Below, in pieces: positions 1-11,963 of a stretch of DNA of 64,000 bases. The stretch comes from Trichopria drosophilae (taxonomy: Eukaryota; Arthropoda; Insecta; Hymenoptera; Diapriidae), in assembly GCA_030407085.1 (NCBI GenBank), contig CM059582.1, positions 66,976,001 to 67,040,000 of the forward strand, in the 5' to 3' direction. A program made the position numbers and the translations under genes. Position 1 is the stretch's first letter, and each line of letters opens with the position of its first letter. The notes under the pieces are model-generated. The model was not told the DNA's origin, did no database searches, and was given only the letters and a program-made list of their open reading frames with translations.

Positions 1-708
1 CTTTTCGTTATTCGCCGTCTGTCTGCATGCGCCCGTACGGGTGAGAACATATGCTCAATTTCATTTCACATCACTTCAAATTGTCCATCGGGGGGCTGCG
101 CCTCCCGAACCCCCTGCTGCCCCCCCCCCCCCCAACCCGCTCCTCCATCCCTCTCTGCAACCATTCTCTAAAATGAATTTTTGGAAACTTGGAAATCGTA
201 TCTTCATAAAGTATCGTATGCAACGTGGAGGCAAGGTCTTTGTACGCCTCACGGATTCGTATACTACTACTATAAAGACCAACTTAGCCTCCATGTTACA
301 TAATGTACTATTATGTAATATTTCCTGTGTTTAAATTTTTCTACGTATACATAATTGTTTATTTGTTTTTATTAAATATGTAAATAAACTACAATTTTCG
401 TTATACGTTTTATATTAACTAAAAAAAGTAAACATAAAAAACGACTACCTATGGAACTATAATATATATATATATAAATTTAATGTGTTTAAATAATTGA
501 TAGCGCAATAAAATAAATTGTTTAAAAGAGATGGCAAGATTGTATTTTAATTCAATTTATTCTGGTTATTTTAATACTTTTACAAAGTCGGAAACGATAT
601 TAATGTAAGTAAAAAAAAATGAAATGTATATTTTATTGAGCAAAATTGCTTTTCTAAAATTATATTTAATCTTATTTGTTCAAACATGTTTGTTAATTAA
701 TAATGAAA

Positions 709-965
709 TAATTAAGATTACAATTACAATTATGCATACAACCGCGTTACAAATCATATGAAATTCGAATGAGAGAGAGAGACAGCGAGCCAAATATTTT
801 CATAGAAAATTACAATTTTATACGGATTACCTCAGCTTGTCAATAATTAAGTTTACAATTACAATTATAAGAATACAACCGCATAACAGAAAGAATACGA
901 AATGCGCATGAGCCAAATGTTTTCATAAAATTATAATTTTATACAAGTAACCTCAGCTTGTCAAA
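709..965. repeat. two-copy degenerate tandem repeat, unit about 130 bp
   Basis: Two successive blocks begin with attaag(a/t)ttacaattacaa and end with cctcagcttgtcaa. The first spans about 709-840 and the second about 843-965. Both contain a conserved gagccaaat(a/g)ttttcata core and differ by small indels, including a (GA)n run present only in the first. Confidence 0.75.
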
Positions 966-1264
966 TTCTCACACAAAGCATGAAGTTGCAAGCGAACCAC
1001 CAACCATTTAAACGCCGACCAATCAGCTTAGAAACTATTCCGACAACAATGTTTTCGAGATTTTCGAGATGAACTCCGTGCCTTTTTTATAATTGGATTA
1101 ATCTTCATAAATACTGGAAATTATTATAACGACATACTTAAATCAGTCCGTGTACTAGTAGAAATTCTACTTTTGTAAATTTTGTAACGGGTATAAGCTC
1201 ATAAAAACATGTAAACCTCAATAAAGATTATATTACATTACAAGAATTTCAAACGCAATTTGTA

Positions 1265-1910
1265 AATTTGTAAATCGTTGTCTGTGCATGAAGTTCAATT
1301 TTCGCGGGGCTGACTGCTAGCGCTCTGTCCCCTGCACGACCCCTCAGGAGACGGCCGCCACTACTGCAGGCTTTGGCGTCGACTAACTCGTCACGACTTT
1401 TACAAAATACGGCACGGATTTGCATAAAAAATAATAAATGAGGTCTTGAAAGAAAGGGCTTACTGTAAGGATTATGGGGAAACTTCGTTTTCCCGGATCA
1501 GTGCAACATCAAAATTGTATTTGATTATTGAAAGAGTCGTCTGAGATCCGTAACAAGCATGTTCAATTTTCAACATTTTATTTTGACACTGAAAAAAATG
1601 TTACACCCTCCGACAAAATTTCCCCAAAATTCTCAAGTATTAATCTTCATAATTGACTGCATGAAATTATTATATCCCTATAATTGTAAACCTACTTTGT
1701 AAAAGTGTAAATCATTGTCAGCGTGCGAGGTTTAATTTTCGCGGGAGCTAGCGCTCAGTACTCTTGCGCGACCTCCCCACCAGACGTCCGCCATTACAGC
1801 AGGCTTTGGTGTCGTCCAGGCCCGTGCGACTGATTATTTCGGCACGTGCCGTTATGATCCCCCATTTTGTGTGGTGGCGCTAGCAGTCATGGTCTACAGT
1901 GCAATCTGCG
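1265..1910. repeat. dispersed repeat family R, copy 1
   Basis: This block is built from a unit of roughly 430 bp. It contains a GC-rich head (gccgccactac...gtcgactaactcgtcacg), then ggattatggggaaact, and about 130 bp later the near-inverse aaatttccccaaaattct. A second, truncated head starts near 1790 and ends in a tggtggcgctagcagtcatgg block. The same order of blocks recurs at 13255-14160. There is no coding frame, and the class of the repeat is not recognised. Confidence 0.65.
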
Positions 1911-2504
1911 GCTTCTGTAGAAAATGTGCCTCTTGACTGCTCTCGATCGCAGTTGCACTAAATATGTCAGATTTTGGTGGTTTTTGGTAAAATTGAGAAA
2001 CGAGTAACTTGTGTTAATAAAATATATTGTAAATCCATAATATTAGACCATTAGGACGGTAATCCTTTATAACAGATCATATATAATTTTGTGAACATAT
2101 TGTACTGTTTGATATTCTTAATTGTCGACACTGATGAATTACATTTTACACAAATAATTTAGGATTTTCTATGAGACCAGAGGCTAATTGTTTTATAATT
2201 CTGGTATATTTAAGTTTATTTGATTTCATTTTTATTAAAATAATATATTAAAGGCCTTACGGTGTCAGAAATATCAAGAAAACTGAAGTTTTGTGCCGTA
2301 ATAATTCGTCTTTCCAGCACTATTTTAAATGTTTCTTTCCGGAACGAGGTTTCTCATCCCAAGGACAACTGGATGAAGTAATATAGTAGGCATATTCATT
2401 GATTATATAAAAAGAAAACATCAAACATGGAAGTTTCACATTAAATTTTGGGGTTTGTTTTTCCTTGTCAAATTGTCAAGGCCGATGCCAGATATGAAAC
2501 TTTG

Positions 2505-3586
2505 TTGTCATTAAAGGGGGCGATGATGGTTATTCCCAACGAATATAAATATAGTTGTGTAGTGAAGAAAATAAGTCTATGTTATCTCGTCATGAAAACG
2601 ACGGGTTAGGTTGGGAATCTAATGTTTGATGGTTATTCCCAACGAATATAAATATAGTTGTGTAGTGAAGAAAATAAGTCTGCGTTATCTCGTCATGAAA
2701 ACGACGGGTTAGGTTAGGGAAGAGGAAGATAGAGAGAGAGACGGGGAGAGGAAATTAGCTCCTGATCGCCGACCGGTGGTAGCCCGTTGTGGCTGGAGGA
2801 CTTACTTTCCTTCCTTCCTTCCTTCCGGGCAGGCTGGTCGACGAGAGTGCCGTGGTTGGCCTTGGCTGGATCTCGGAGATGAGAGTTGCGACACCTGGAG
2901 CCGACCGCTAGTGGTGCCGTGGTTAGCCTTGGCTGGATGTCGGAGATGAGAGTTGCGACACCTGGAGCCGACCGCTAGTCAGAAGGAATTCCTTTCGCGA
3001 GGCCCGCTGCGCCGCGACTGCATAAATATTCAAGGACCGCTTCGTTTTTATATTTTCGTGGTTGCTAGGGAGCTCGGATTGATTGCTAGGGAGTCGGAGA
3101 ATCTCCCAGGTTCGGTGTTGAGCCGCTGCGCTACCGCGTTTGTCTACTGTCTCCTCGGTTCTTCCTCGATCGTCGTAGAAATGGTGAAGTGGAAAGTCGA
3201 AAAACAAATACTTTCAAATCAAAACTTTTATTTTATTAAAATCCCGGACTCTGGTCCGTTGGCCGTTGTCGGGGAGAGGAGCCTATTTCTCGGGAGCTCT
3301 TGCCGTTTCCGAAGTCCGAACGAGAATGAATCTGCCCGAAACGGCATCGCGTCTTATAAACATCGGGTTTGCACGACCGCGCACCAATCAGAGCCCAGTA
3401 TGCGAGAAATGAATTTTAAGTTTTATAACGAGCGGTTGTAGAGAAGTAAAAGTTCACAAGTGCGCGTTGATTGGTTGAGAGAAATCTAATGTTAAATTTT
3501 CCCCGATCGCGGTGATTGGTCAAGGGAGGGCTTTGGGTACAAGTGTGATTGTTTTATTCGCAAACAAGGGCTTAGGGAGTTATAAC
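2505..3586 (-). repeat. 3' LTR of the 2505-8940 gypsy element
   Basis: The LTR is about 1082 bp, begins ttgtcattaaaggggg on the plus strand and ends gttataac. Inside are a ~105-bp direct duplication (starting near 2525 and 2629), a (TTCC)n run near 2805-2825, and a ~67-bp duplication (about 2847-2914 and 2915-2982). It is about 300 bp longer than its partner LTR because the block around 2715-3030 is missing there. A continuous open frame at 2953-3441 is LTR sequence, not a gene. Confidence 0.88.
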
Positions 3587-3601
3587 GATTCCCCCTTTCT
3601 T
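3587..3601 (-). other. polypurine tract
   Basis: Read on the minus strand, a purine-rich aagaaagggggaatc lies immediately upstream of the 3' LTR. This is where the plus-strand DNA primer of Ty3/gypsy elements is normally located. Confidence 0.75.
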
Positions 3602-3807
3602 GAGGCTCTTGTTTGCGGTGTGTTTTTGCGATGGCCAACGGAGTTTACATTAAAAAAGAACATATCCTAATTTTCATACTCGTGAAAAACCTTAACATTT
3701 AGATCTTAACCACTACACTTGCTCTTATTTTTTGGCTAAGTCTGTGTAAAGTAAAAACTTAAAAACTACATTCGCTAAATCAAAAATTAAGATAAGTCAC
3801 TTGCACT

Positions 3808-6800
3808 TCATTTTTTCTTGGAACGCAAGTTATAACGAAGCCTCGAGGCTCTTCTAAGTCGCTGATGGTGACTCCGTTCTCGCTTCTGCATTCGTTTTGC
3901 TTTGGGCGATCTTCCCCTCTTCTTTCGAGGACGAACAACTTCCTGGTTGTTGGAATCATCAGAGATCTGCGGAGATGTTTCGAGCTCCGGCTGGAGGTCA
4001 TCGGAGGACAAATGGAGGCCCTTAGCCGTTTTTATCTGAGAAATGTGAACCTTCGCTGTTGAGTTCCCCTTTCGAACGACGTAGATGCTGTTACCGGCTT
4101 GGTACAAGACGGAAAATGGTCCTTCCCACTTTGGCGCGAATCCGGCGTGAAAGTTGACGGTTGCCTTGGAAAGCAGATGATTTCTGATGTAGACCGGATC
4201 CCCGGATTTGAACCGTTGAGACACCTGCTGTTCTGTTGGAATATACTTTTGCTGGTATTCCCTCTGGGTTGCTTGGATTTCTCCGATGCGTTTTTCCCAG
4301 TCGGAGGAAGGGTCGTCTGGAGTTTCCAGCTTCCAGGCGCCTGGACGGCGAAGGTTGCGTCCACAGACCGCGTAGCTCGGAGTTACACCGGTAGCCGCAT
4401 TTCGCCGATTACGCAATTGAAAAAGGATGTTCGGCAGGTGGGTGTCCCAATTCCGGTGCTCTTCCTCCAGGAGGTGTAATCGAAGTGCCTTTTTAATCTC
4501 TTGATTCCGCCTTTCCGTAGGATGGGCCCTTGGATGATAGATAGCCGTAGTCCACAAATCGCATTGCCACTTTTTACAGGAGGTTCCCCAAAGATCACTG
4601 GAAAATTGTGGCCCGTTGCCGCTCAATACTGCTCTTGGATATCCCCATCGCGTGAAGACTTCCTCCTCCAGGAGGTGTTGGAGCTGACCGGTGTTGGCGT
4701 TTCGTATAGGGAAGGCTTCTACCCGTCTGGAGAAAAGATCCGTTACTACGAAGATGAATCGTTTTCCCCGTCGAGTTGCGGGATAAGGACCCATTAGGTC
4801 CACGGATATGGTTTCCCAAGGTCTTCTCGGGACGTGAGGTCGCCTCTGATCGGTCGTCCGAGTGGCCTTGGTGAAATTGCAGAATCGACAGGACTGTACG
4901 TGATTTAGGATGTCTTCTCTCATTTTTGGCCAGAAGAAGTGTTCCTGGATTGCCCTTGTAGTTTCCAAAATCCCTGGGTGACCAGATAACGGCGCATCGT
5001 GGTATTCGAAAAGAATCCTAGGTTTTGCCGTCTCAGGAACTACGATGCTCCAGATTCCTTCTGGGCGCCGGATTCACAACATATTGGTCAAGCGGTAAGT
5101 ATGTCCTTGTACTTGTATATCTGTTACCTCGCCCGAGGTTTTGTACGCAGCAAGCGCCCTCGCAGCAATGCGGCTCATTCCGTCGTCCTCCTGCTGCAGA
5201 ACCCGTAGCTCGTCTATGAGATTCTCGTCGCCAATCGCATAGACAAACAGTAGATCTGGGGAAGGCTCCGGACGTATTACCGGAGGCATGATTCGGTCCT
5301 CATCTGTGATCCCTTCTTCCACTGGACCTTGAGGTTGTCTGGACAGAGCGTCGGGAAGTTCGTTGTCCTTTCCTGGGCAATGTTCGACAGTGAAGTTGAA
5401 TTCTTGCAGTAGTAGAGCCCAGCGCATCAATTTCCCTCTGGTATCTTTAAATCGGTCCAACCATGTGAGAGCGTTGTTATCTGTACGGAGTGTGAAAGTT
5501 TTATCATCTAAGTAACGTCGAAAATGTTTGCACTGCTCCCATTCCAATCCTGCTGGCATCGGTCTGCAGGATGAAACGCCGTTCTAGGTCCGGTCTTGTA
5601 AGCTCCATCGGGTGTGCCAATAGTTCCTTGATTCTGTCGAAGGCTCCTTGGGCAGTCTCGGTCCACCGAAATCTTTTCTTGCCACTGAGTAGATCGGTGA
5701 GTGCTGTAACTTCAGAGGCAAAATGCGGAATGAATTCCCGAAGCCAGCTGCATGCCCCTATAAAGCTCCGCAGCTGCCTGAGCGAAGATGGAGTGGGGGT
5801 ATCTAGTAACGCGCGCACATGCTCCTGATTGGCTCGATTCGTCGTGTTCGTGATGTGATGCCCCAAATATCCAAGGCTGCGAACCCCAAGATGGCACTTT
5901 TCTACCGCGCAGGTGAGACCGTGAATGCTGAGTCTTTCGAGAACCATTGGCAAGTGTACAAGATGCTCTTCTTCGGAATTCGAGTAGATGATTACGTCGT
6001 CGGGGTAGACCTGGCAAAACTTGTCGAGGAAACCAGCTAACACTTCCTGGCTCATCAGACGCTGGAACGTGGCCGGGTCTCCCTTTAGCCCAAATGGCAT
6101 CACAGTGAATTGATAGGATCCGCCTGAGGGTGTAGTAAAAGCCGTGTATTTTCTTGCCTTTGGTTCCATGGGAATCTGCCAGTAACCTGCCTTTAGGTCA
6201 AGAGTGGAAAATATCTGGTCTGGTCCGATGTCTTTAATTGTATCCATGATTCTGGGAAATTTTTTCTTCGCTAACACCACCGGGGAGTTATAAGGCGATA
6301 AACAAGGTTCGATGATGCCTGCTTCCAACATTTCCCGGGTCTGTTTCTCAATTTCTTGTCGCTTAACGTCCGAGTATCGGTATGATGGCATTCGGAAAGG
6401 GGATTCTGATAGCAGTTTTATGTCGTGTTTGATCGTGTTAGTCGTTGTTGGTCCTCCAGTCCCAAGGGAAACAAATACACCGTGATGATTTGAAATTATT
6501 TTGAAAAGTTTGTTCATCAAATTGCCGTGGAGTTCCGTGTGAAATTCGTCGTAGTTAACTTCCTGGTGACTGTCAAAAGTTGAGTGGAGCAAGGGAATCG
6601 TCAAGCGAGTGGTCCGTCCAACGTGCAGGACATCTCTGTTCAAATCTAAGATCGCTTTTTCGTCCTTTAGCCATGGTAAACCTAATAGTAGTGAATGTCG
6701 CAAGCCTGGCGCGACAGTTGCTGTCACTTGGAATTGATGGCCTTGCGCAGTCATCCCGATGTGTGCAGTTCCGTTCGCAGACATTGACTGGTTCCTAGCC

Positions 6801-7069
6801 GCGAGTCCGATATTTTCCGTTGGTCCATGGCTCCGGGTATCCTTTGGTAGAAATTCGGGGTGGATAAAATTTCTGGAAGCTGCTGAATCGATTACAGCGA
6901 GAAAAACTCTCTGGCCTATTTCCACGCGAATTTGCGGTAGGCAGGCATGGCTTGCGAGGGCGTTGTTTAATTCCGGCTCATTGATGGGTCGGCACCCGGC
7001 GCCGGAGTATCGGGCGCCTTCCTCCAGTTTTCCGATCTTTGGCCTTGCTGGGTTTTCCTCGTTTCGCAA
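3808..7069 (-). pseudogene. pol: gypsy pol pseudogene (protease, RT, RNase H, integrase)
   Basis: This is the pol region of the minus-strand gypsy element, in pieces. The protease-RT piece (5504-7069) shows an aspartic-protease-like VIDSAASRNFI, with DSA where DTG/DSG is usual. In the RT an in-frame gap follows VVLAKKK, removing the segment that normally carries the (F/Y)C.D.R.LN motif. The catalytic box reads YPDD in place of Y(V/L/M)DD. RNase H begins with QTDAS, then loses its centre and changes frame; its C-terminal part resumes at 5074-5559. The integrase (up to 3808) keeps the zinc-finger CRFC pair, the first D (SVDLMG) and the E (PTERRNQE). The second catalytic D is replaced by G in VLSGNGPQF. 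A basic C-terminal tail ends the frame. Autonomous activity is ruled out. Confidence 0.92.
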
Positions 7070-8081
7070 TCCCGTTTATAGTGGTATCCAGGACAATGCC
7101 AACATTTCGGTAGACTATTTACGCTCGGACTCGACTTCATTGGTTTTGATCTCCCATCGGTGACTTCTTTCTTTGATTTGTTCCTGGAGTTTTCTTCTTC
7201 CTCATCTTTTTCTATTTCGACTGCTTTGTTGAAGAGTGCCGCAAAGTCTGGAAGATCGTAGACGCGAAGAACTTCTTTAATTCTGGTCTAACAAGGTTGA
7301 GCAATGTGCTAACCCTGGCTGCTTCAGGTTCGTTAGGGCGAATCCGCTGGTACAGCATGTATTTTTGCTGTAGAAAGTGTCCCACTGGCTCCTTTTCCGA
7401 TTGGTGCTTTCCATACAGCTGTGCTGCCAGGGCGTTTTGACGAGCTGGACTGTTAAAATGCCCCCGGAAGAGTTCTTGGAACCGGGCCCAATCGATGTTG
7501 ACTCCCCTGTAGCATTGCCACCACTTCGCAGCGTCTCCTTTGAGTCCGTCTTCAATTTGTTGTGTTCGCCGAGCTGCTGGAACTGCAAGAGCTTGTAGAT
7601 ACTCCTCGCATATCCGTAAGAAATAGTCCGGGTCCTCGTGGTCCAATCCACGAAATTCCGGAATTGGTGGTGGTTGTCGAACGTTGAGAAGGGCCCGAGC
7701 GATTGCTTCCCAGTCCGGAATCGCTGGTAGCGCAGGGAGAGCATTTGGTTGTTCGCCGTTCATGACTGGTTGGTGGAATGCTATTGGATTGCGATGATTT
7801 TTTCCCAAGGTTCCAGTTGCTTCTAGATGTGGCCCTCTCGCTGTCTCGAGTTGGAATAACTCTCCTTCGCTATTGCTTCCTTCTATATCCTTGAGACGTT
7901 CCGGAACAGAATAGGATCGCTGGAGGGATGGCCGTCCCTTTCTCCTAGGTTGTGTGTGGTTGAGCGCCACCGGGTGTTTAAACACTCCCGGAAGTGTGCT
8001 GTTCGAGTCTAGGACGTCCGTCTTGATCCGCGCAGATTCCCATGTAGAACTGCGAGTGCGTGGCGGCGTCCGTTCAATCAT
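6967..8081 (-). pseudogene. gag: gypsy gag pseudogene with zinc knuckle
   Basis: The first 270 codons (from 8081 down to about 7270) encode a Ty3/gypsy Gag. A proline-rich N-terminus is followed by a retrotransposon capsid domain with WWQCYRG, W.RFQELFRGHF and an FLQQKYMLYQRI helix. A single-base frameshift near 7265-7275 interrupts it. The other frame then continues with an acidic-basic linker and a nucleocapsid knuckle CWHCPGYHYKRDC near 7066-7110, which is one residue short of the usual CX2CX4HX4C. The frame ends at 6967 and overlaps the start of pol. Confidence 0.88.
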
Positions 8082-8140
8082 GACCCTTGGTCCGTGCTTG
8101 TCGTGAATTCGTCTCTGCTACTGTAGAAACCCTTTTTCCG

Positions 8141-8158
8141 GCCCCACGTTGGACGCCA
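8141..8158 (-). other. primer binding site, tRNA-Lys(1,2)-like
   Basis: On the minus strand the 18-mer tggcgtccaacgtggggc lies just inside the 5' LTR. It differs by one base from the primer site complementary to tRNA-Lys(1,2), tggcgcccaacgtggggc. Confidence 0.85.
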
Positions 8159-8159
8159 C

Positions 8160-8940
8160 TTGTAATTAAAGGGGGCGATGATGGTTATTCCCAACGAATA
8201 TAAATATAGTTGTGTAGTGAAGAAAATAAGTCTATGTTATCTCGTCATGAAAACGACGGGTTAGGTTAGGAATCTAATGTTTGATGATTATTCCCAACGA
8301 ATATAAATATAGTTGTGTAGTGAAGAAAATAAGTCTACGTTATCTCGTCATGAAAACGACGGGTGTTTAAACACTCCCGGAATGGGAGGACCGCTTCGCT
8401 TTTATATTTTCGTGGTTGCTAGGAAGCTCGGATTGGTTGCTAGGGAGTCGGAGAATCTCCCAGGGTCGGTGTCGAGCCGCTGCGCTACCGCGTTCGTCTA
8501 GTGTCTCCTCGGTTCTTCCTCGATCGTCGTAGGAATGGTGAAGTGGAAAGTCGAAAAACAAATACTTTCAAATCAAAACTTTTATTTTATTAAAATCCCG
8601 GACCCTGGTCCGTTGGCCGTTGTCGGGGAGAGGAGCCTATTGCTTGGGAGGTCTTGCCGTTTCCGAAGTCCGAACGAGAATGAATCTGCCCGAAACGGCA
8701 TTGCGTCTTATAAACATCGGGTTTGCACGACCGCGCACCAATCAGAGCCGAGTATGCGAGAAATGAATTTTAAGTTTTATAACGAGCGCTTGTAGAGAAG
8801 TAAAAGTTCACAAGTGCACGTTGATTGGTTGAAAGAAATCTAATGTTAAATTTTCCCCGATCGCGGTGATTGGTCAAGGGAGGGCTTTGGGTACAAGTGT
8901 GATTGTTTTATTCGCAAACAAGGGCTTAGGGAGTTATAAC
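8160..8940 (-). repeat. 5' LTR of the 2505-8940 gypsy element, rearranged
   Basis: The LTR is about 781 bp and matches the left LTR at both ends and in its internal ~105-bp duplication. The ~300-bp block between about 2715 and 3030 of the left LTR is absent. In its place are 22 bases (8361-8382) identical to 7972-7993 in the gag region of the same element. Confidence 0.87.
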
Positions 8941-8947
8941 AACTTTG

Positions 8948-10026
8948 AAGTTTAATTTTTCCTATTCATAAGCAACAAATCGTGACTAGATTACTTGAGC
9001 CGATAGGCCTAGTGATTACAAACCTATTTCTTTAAAAAATAATTCTAAAAAATATTCCAAAAAAACGATTATGTACGGCGCAAAGTTTCCCTACTATTTT
9101 GAGTTGTGACTGACTCAGCTTTAATGCCTTCCTGAATTCTCATATATTTTGCATATATGAGAATATAAATCACACGTAAAATACAAAATCACTTCAAATT
9201 TGAAAATGTAAATGGTTTTGAAAATATCGTGGGTCCAGCCCTTAACCTTCATCGTGGATGCTGTTCTTCTACGTTTCTTTAGGAACATCCATTTGCAAAA
9301 AAGGGCAGATACTTTTTTGTGGCACAGAACACTATCTTACCAAAGGGCTATGGGCTATGCTAATAAGTACATCTTAATTTATTAAACATTAAAGGAATAA
9401 TTAAATATGTAACACTCCCGGTATCTTGAGTCGATATCCTATATCTTTTACCCTAACCATAAATCTAATTTTCTTTTTGATAAATCATATTTTATCATTC
9501 ATTATTTATTTATTTATTTATAAATAATAATAATATTATTTATTTCAGGTGAATTCTATACATAATTACATTGAAAGTAAGAACCGCAAAAGTATAACAT
9601 AAGTGTTATCCTTGTCCGCGCCCTGAAATGCAGTTAACATAACTGCTCGCAACATATAAATAGAAAATAGAAAAGAAAACTACAACTAAAAATAAAATAA
9701 AATAGAACTAAAATAGAACTAAAATAGAACTAAAATAAAATAACATACATTATTATTTTCATTTAAATTTATTATTTTTGTTCTGTCTTTGGAAGTCTAG
9801 CATATAAATGATTGAAAGTTTTATTTCAGCATTTACATATATTGTACATACATCACAATTACGAAATTGTAATTACTACGTTTATAGCATATTCGACTTC
9901 AAGTTGCACTCCTGCAGTATACATATTTAGCTCTTGTGTAAAAATGTGCACCGTTTTGTGCAAACTTGCACTATGTAAGTGCATATTTTAACATATGGAA
10001 GCTCATTTTTCTCGAAATTTATTTTT
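8948..10026. other. AT-rich spacer, no gene seen
   Basis: Nothing coding is supported. It contains a short hairpin-forming ttctcatatat...atatatgagaa (about 9138-9163), a (TTTA)n/(AAT)n stretch near 9505-9545 and a short aactaaaatag repeat near 9690-9735. Confidence 0.5.
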
Positions 10027-10249
10027 ATAGGAATATTTATGAATATTATAGCCAGCGAATGAGTGAGTTTGGCGTAACTCTGCAGTTAGGAAATCATAAA
10101 AAAGAAAGATAGAAATCTTGAACTCTGCAGCTTAGGGAACCTATCATTTTACATGTCCCTCAGGAATTTCGCCTTTTTATTATTTCCTAGCTAAAGAATT
10201 ACTCCAAACTCACTTCTTCGCTAGCTATAATATTCATAAATATTCCTAT
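10027..10249. mobile_element. MITE, about 223 bp, imperfect 46-bp inverted ends
   Basis: The left arm (10027-10072) starts ataggaatatttatgaatat. The right arm (10204-10249) is its reverse complement with a few mismatches, ending atattcataaatattcctat. There is no coding capacity. The target duplication is not clear. Confidence 0.7.
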
Positions 10250-10633
10250 CTTTTTGACACGCTCGGGGGCCCTTAACATGGAAAGGTTAACGACTGCTAT
10301 TCCGTTATGGCATAATGAAAAACGTGAATTACCATTTACAATTTTTAAGATAATTTATACATGACACTAAAGATAAGAACTACATCTCACAAGTCGCAGA
10401 CTCCCAGTTCTCCCAGACAAGGTTCAAAAGGAAAAACAACAAAGAATACAGTGACTTCAATTTATTTGGCATTATATTTGTAGAAATTTCAAACAGTTAA
10501 TCAACATAGTTTAAATATATTTTGTATAAATAAATAATGTATTTAATAAAGAGCAGATAAGTATATATAGTATTCACAACCGTTATAAACAAGTATATTT
10601 ACAACTTACTTATTAATTTCTCAGAACATCAAA
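10250..10633. other. spacer, nothing recognised
   Basis: The sequence is AT-rich and has no open frame with domain features and no repeat structure I can support. Confidence 0.4.
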
Positions 10634-10647
10634 TTTATTTTATATTA

Positions 10648-11120
10648 GGACAAAGGACAAAGGACAGGAAATTTTCCCCCGCGTTAATGACGAATATGTC
10701 TGTTTGCGGGTCGGCTCTCGGGTGGAGAGGTACAGGACAGAGACAGACAGTACAAGACAGAACTATAGGCACACACAACACCCACCCAGAGCCAGTCCCC
10801 CCTACCCCAATATCGGTACAAATAGCAGATTCGACGGGCTGTGCCTTAGCGAGTACGACGCGGGGCTTATCCCATCTTTATCCGAGATAAGACCCACGAC
10901 GTACCGACCGCGGATAAGACGCTGACGGTACCAATAACTGCCGACGGGGGTCGGCCGCGGTCCCAAATTTGTACCTTCGCCCAGCAAGGTTCCCCAGTTA
11001 TTCCACACTGGACATAAGCAGAGGAAATTGCAGGACGGGGATTCGAACTCGGGCCCTTCGCGACGTTCAATTCGGGCGGACTAAGACTGACGCCTTAGCC
11101 CGCACGACCATCACGCCGAC
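10648..11120 (-). mobile_element. tRNA-derived SINE, minus strand, 473 bp
   Basis: On the minus strand the element begins at 11120 with a tRNA-like head. An A-box-like ggtcgtgcgggctaagg is followed about 50 bp later by a B box, gagttcgaatcc. A GC-rich ~390-bp body follows, ending in a short-repeat tail (tcctttgtcctttgtccta). A perfect 14-bp duplication, tttattttatatta, flanks it at 10634-10647 and 11121-11134, as expected for LINE-driven retroposition. A free tRNA gene is unlikely because of the long unrelated body and the duplication. Confidence 0.85.
11038..11120 (-). promoter_or_regulatory. RNA polymerase III internal promoter (A and B boxes) of the SINE
   Basis: The tRNA-like head supplies both split promoter elements. 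The B box gagttcgaatcc lies around 11038-11050 and an A-box-like segment around 11090-11112 (minus strand). Confidence 0.6.
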
Positions 11121-11134
11121 TTTATTTTATATTA

Positions 11135-11733
11135 TTTATTCAGAGTCTGGAATTAAATATCACATATTATAAGGTTTTAAAAAACTGATCAAACATAATA
11201 ATTAAAAATCATAAAAATAATACTGTTAATATACCTCCTCTGAAGTGGAAGACACACAATAGAAATCCATATCTGTATGAGGAAGATGAGGAACTATGAT
11301 CTAGGAATATTGTGGAATCAAGATAATGCGAAACAAAAGTGTAGGAAAAATAATGTATAAAACTCAGCAAAATATGGAAGTATAATTTGATTATGCCAAA
11401 TAAAATACAGTATTTATGAAAAGTGGTTGAACAATGGAAAAAATAATATGAATATGTAAAACTCAGAATAAAGGATAGTTTTTGATAATGCAGAAACTTG
11501 TAATGAATTATGCATATGTAACAAATGCCAACGCGATAAGAGTGAAAAATATAATAGCTAATCAAATATAAAATTAACATAATAAAATATAACAACATCG
11601 ATAATATAAAAATATTCTACGATCACAACCAATGAAATTGAAGGTTTAACGCAAATAAACTAACAAATGAATATATGATTTAAATAAAATGAATGAGTCG
11701 CACTTTATATCAAATACGATAATACATGCAATT

Positions 11734-11766
<33 letters not shown>

Positions 11767-11963
11767 TCGACGAATTGCATAAAAAAATTAAATCTATAAT
11801 TTACTGACATACAAACATTTTTAAAAATAACTGGATTTTTCATCTAATTTAATTGAGGCGGAAATGCTTCATGAAAAGGATGAAAAGTTACACATTACAT
11901 ACGTACAATTATATTAAAAAACTAAACATATGCATTTTAGATAAGAAATACAAAACTCATTAC
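11135..11963. other. AT-rich spacer with (TAA)n microsatellite
   Basis: No gene is supported. The open frame on the minus strand at 11209-11598 is low-complexity Tyr/Phe/Ile sequence from AT-rich DNA. A (TAA)n run of about 30 bp lies at 11736-11766. Confidence 0.45.

Larger units (their letters stand above)
1..2497. other. AT-rich non-coding region with repeats
   Basis: I see no convincing gene here. The open frames near 41-334 run through a proline-rich stretch caused by a poly-C tract and have no recognisable domain. The stretch holds a two-copy local repeat (709-965) and one copy of a dispersed repeat (about 1265-1910), listed separately. The rest is AT-rich spacer. Confidence 0.6.
2505..8940 (-). 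mobile_element. Ty3/gypsy LTR retrotransposon, decayed, minus strand
   Basis: A full-length but inactive Ty3/gypsy element lies on the minus strand: 5' LTR at the right, 3' LTR at the left, with gag, protease, reverse transcriptase, RNase H and integrase in that order and no env. The heptamer aactttg flanks both outer edges (2498-2504 and 8941-8947). Part of that match may be chance, since this group usually makes 4-6 bp duplications. The primer site and polypurine tract are in the expected places. Several deletions, frameshifts and lost catalytic residues make it non-autonomous. Confidence 0.93.

Noticed and set aside
2695..2720. Insect telomeric TTAGG repeat
   Set aside because: There are only two ggttag-type units inside an LTR, and the same words recur in the other LTR.
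2953..3441. 162-codon open frame on plus near 3 kb
   Set aside because: It lies wholly in the 3' LTR of a minus-strand gypsy element and its second half recurs in the 5' LTR (8535-8795). It has no protein features.
4099..4797. Plus-strand open frames across the gypsy pol region
   Set aside because: They are antisense to the recognisable integrase on the minus strand.
11038..11120. A stand-alone tRNA gene
   Set aside because: The head lacks a convincing full cloverleaf, and a long body, short-repeat tail and 14-bp duplication show that it is a SINE.
11209..11598. 129-codon Tyr/Phe-rich frame on minus
   Set aside because: Its composition follows from AT-rich DNA and no domain is visible.
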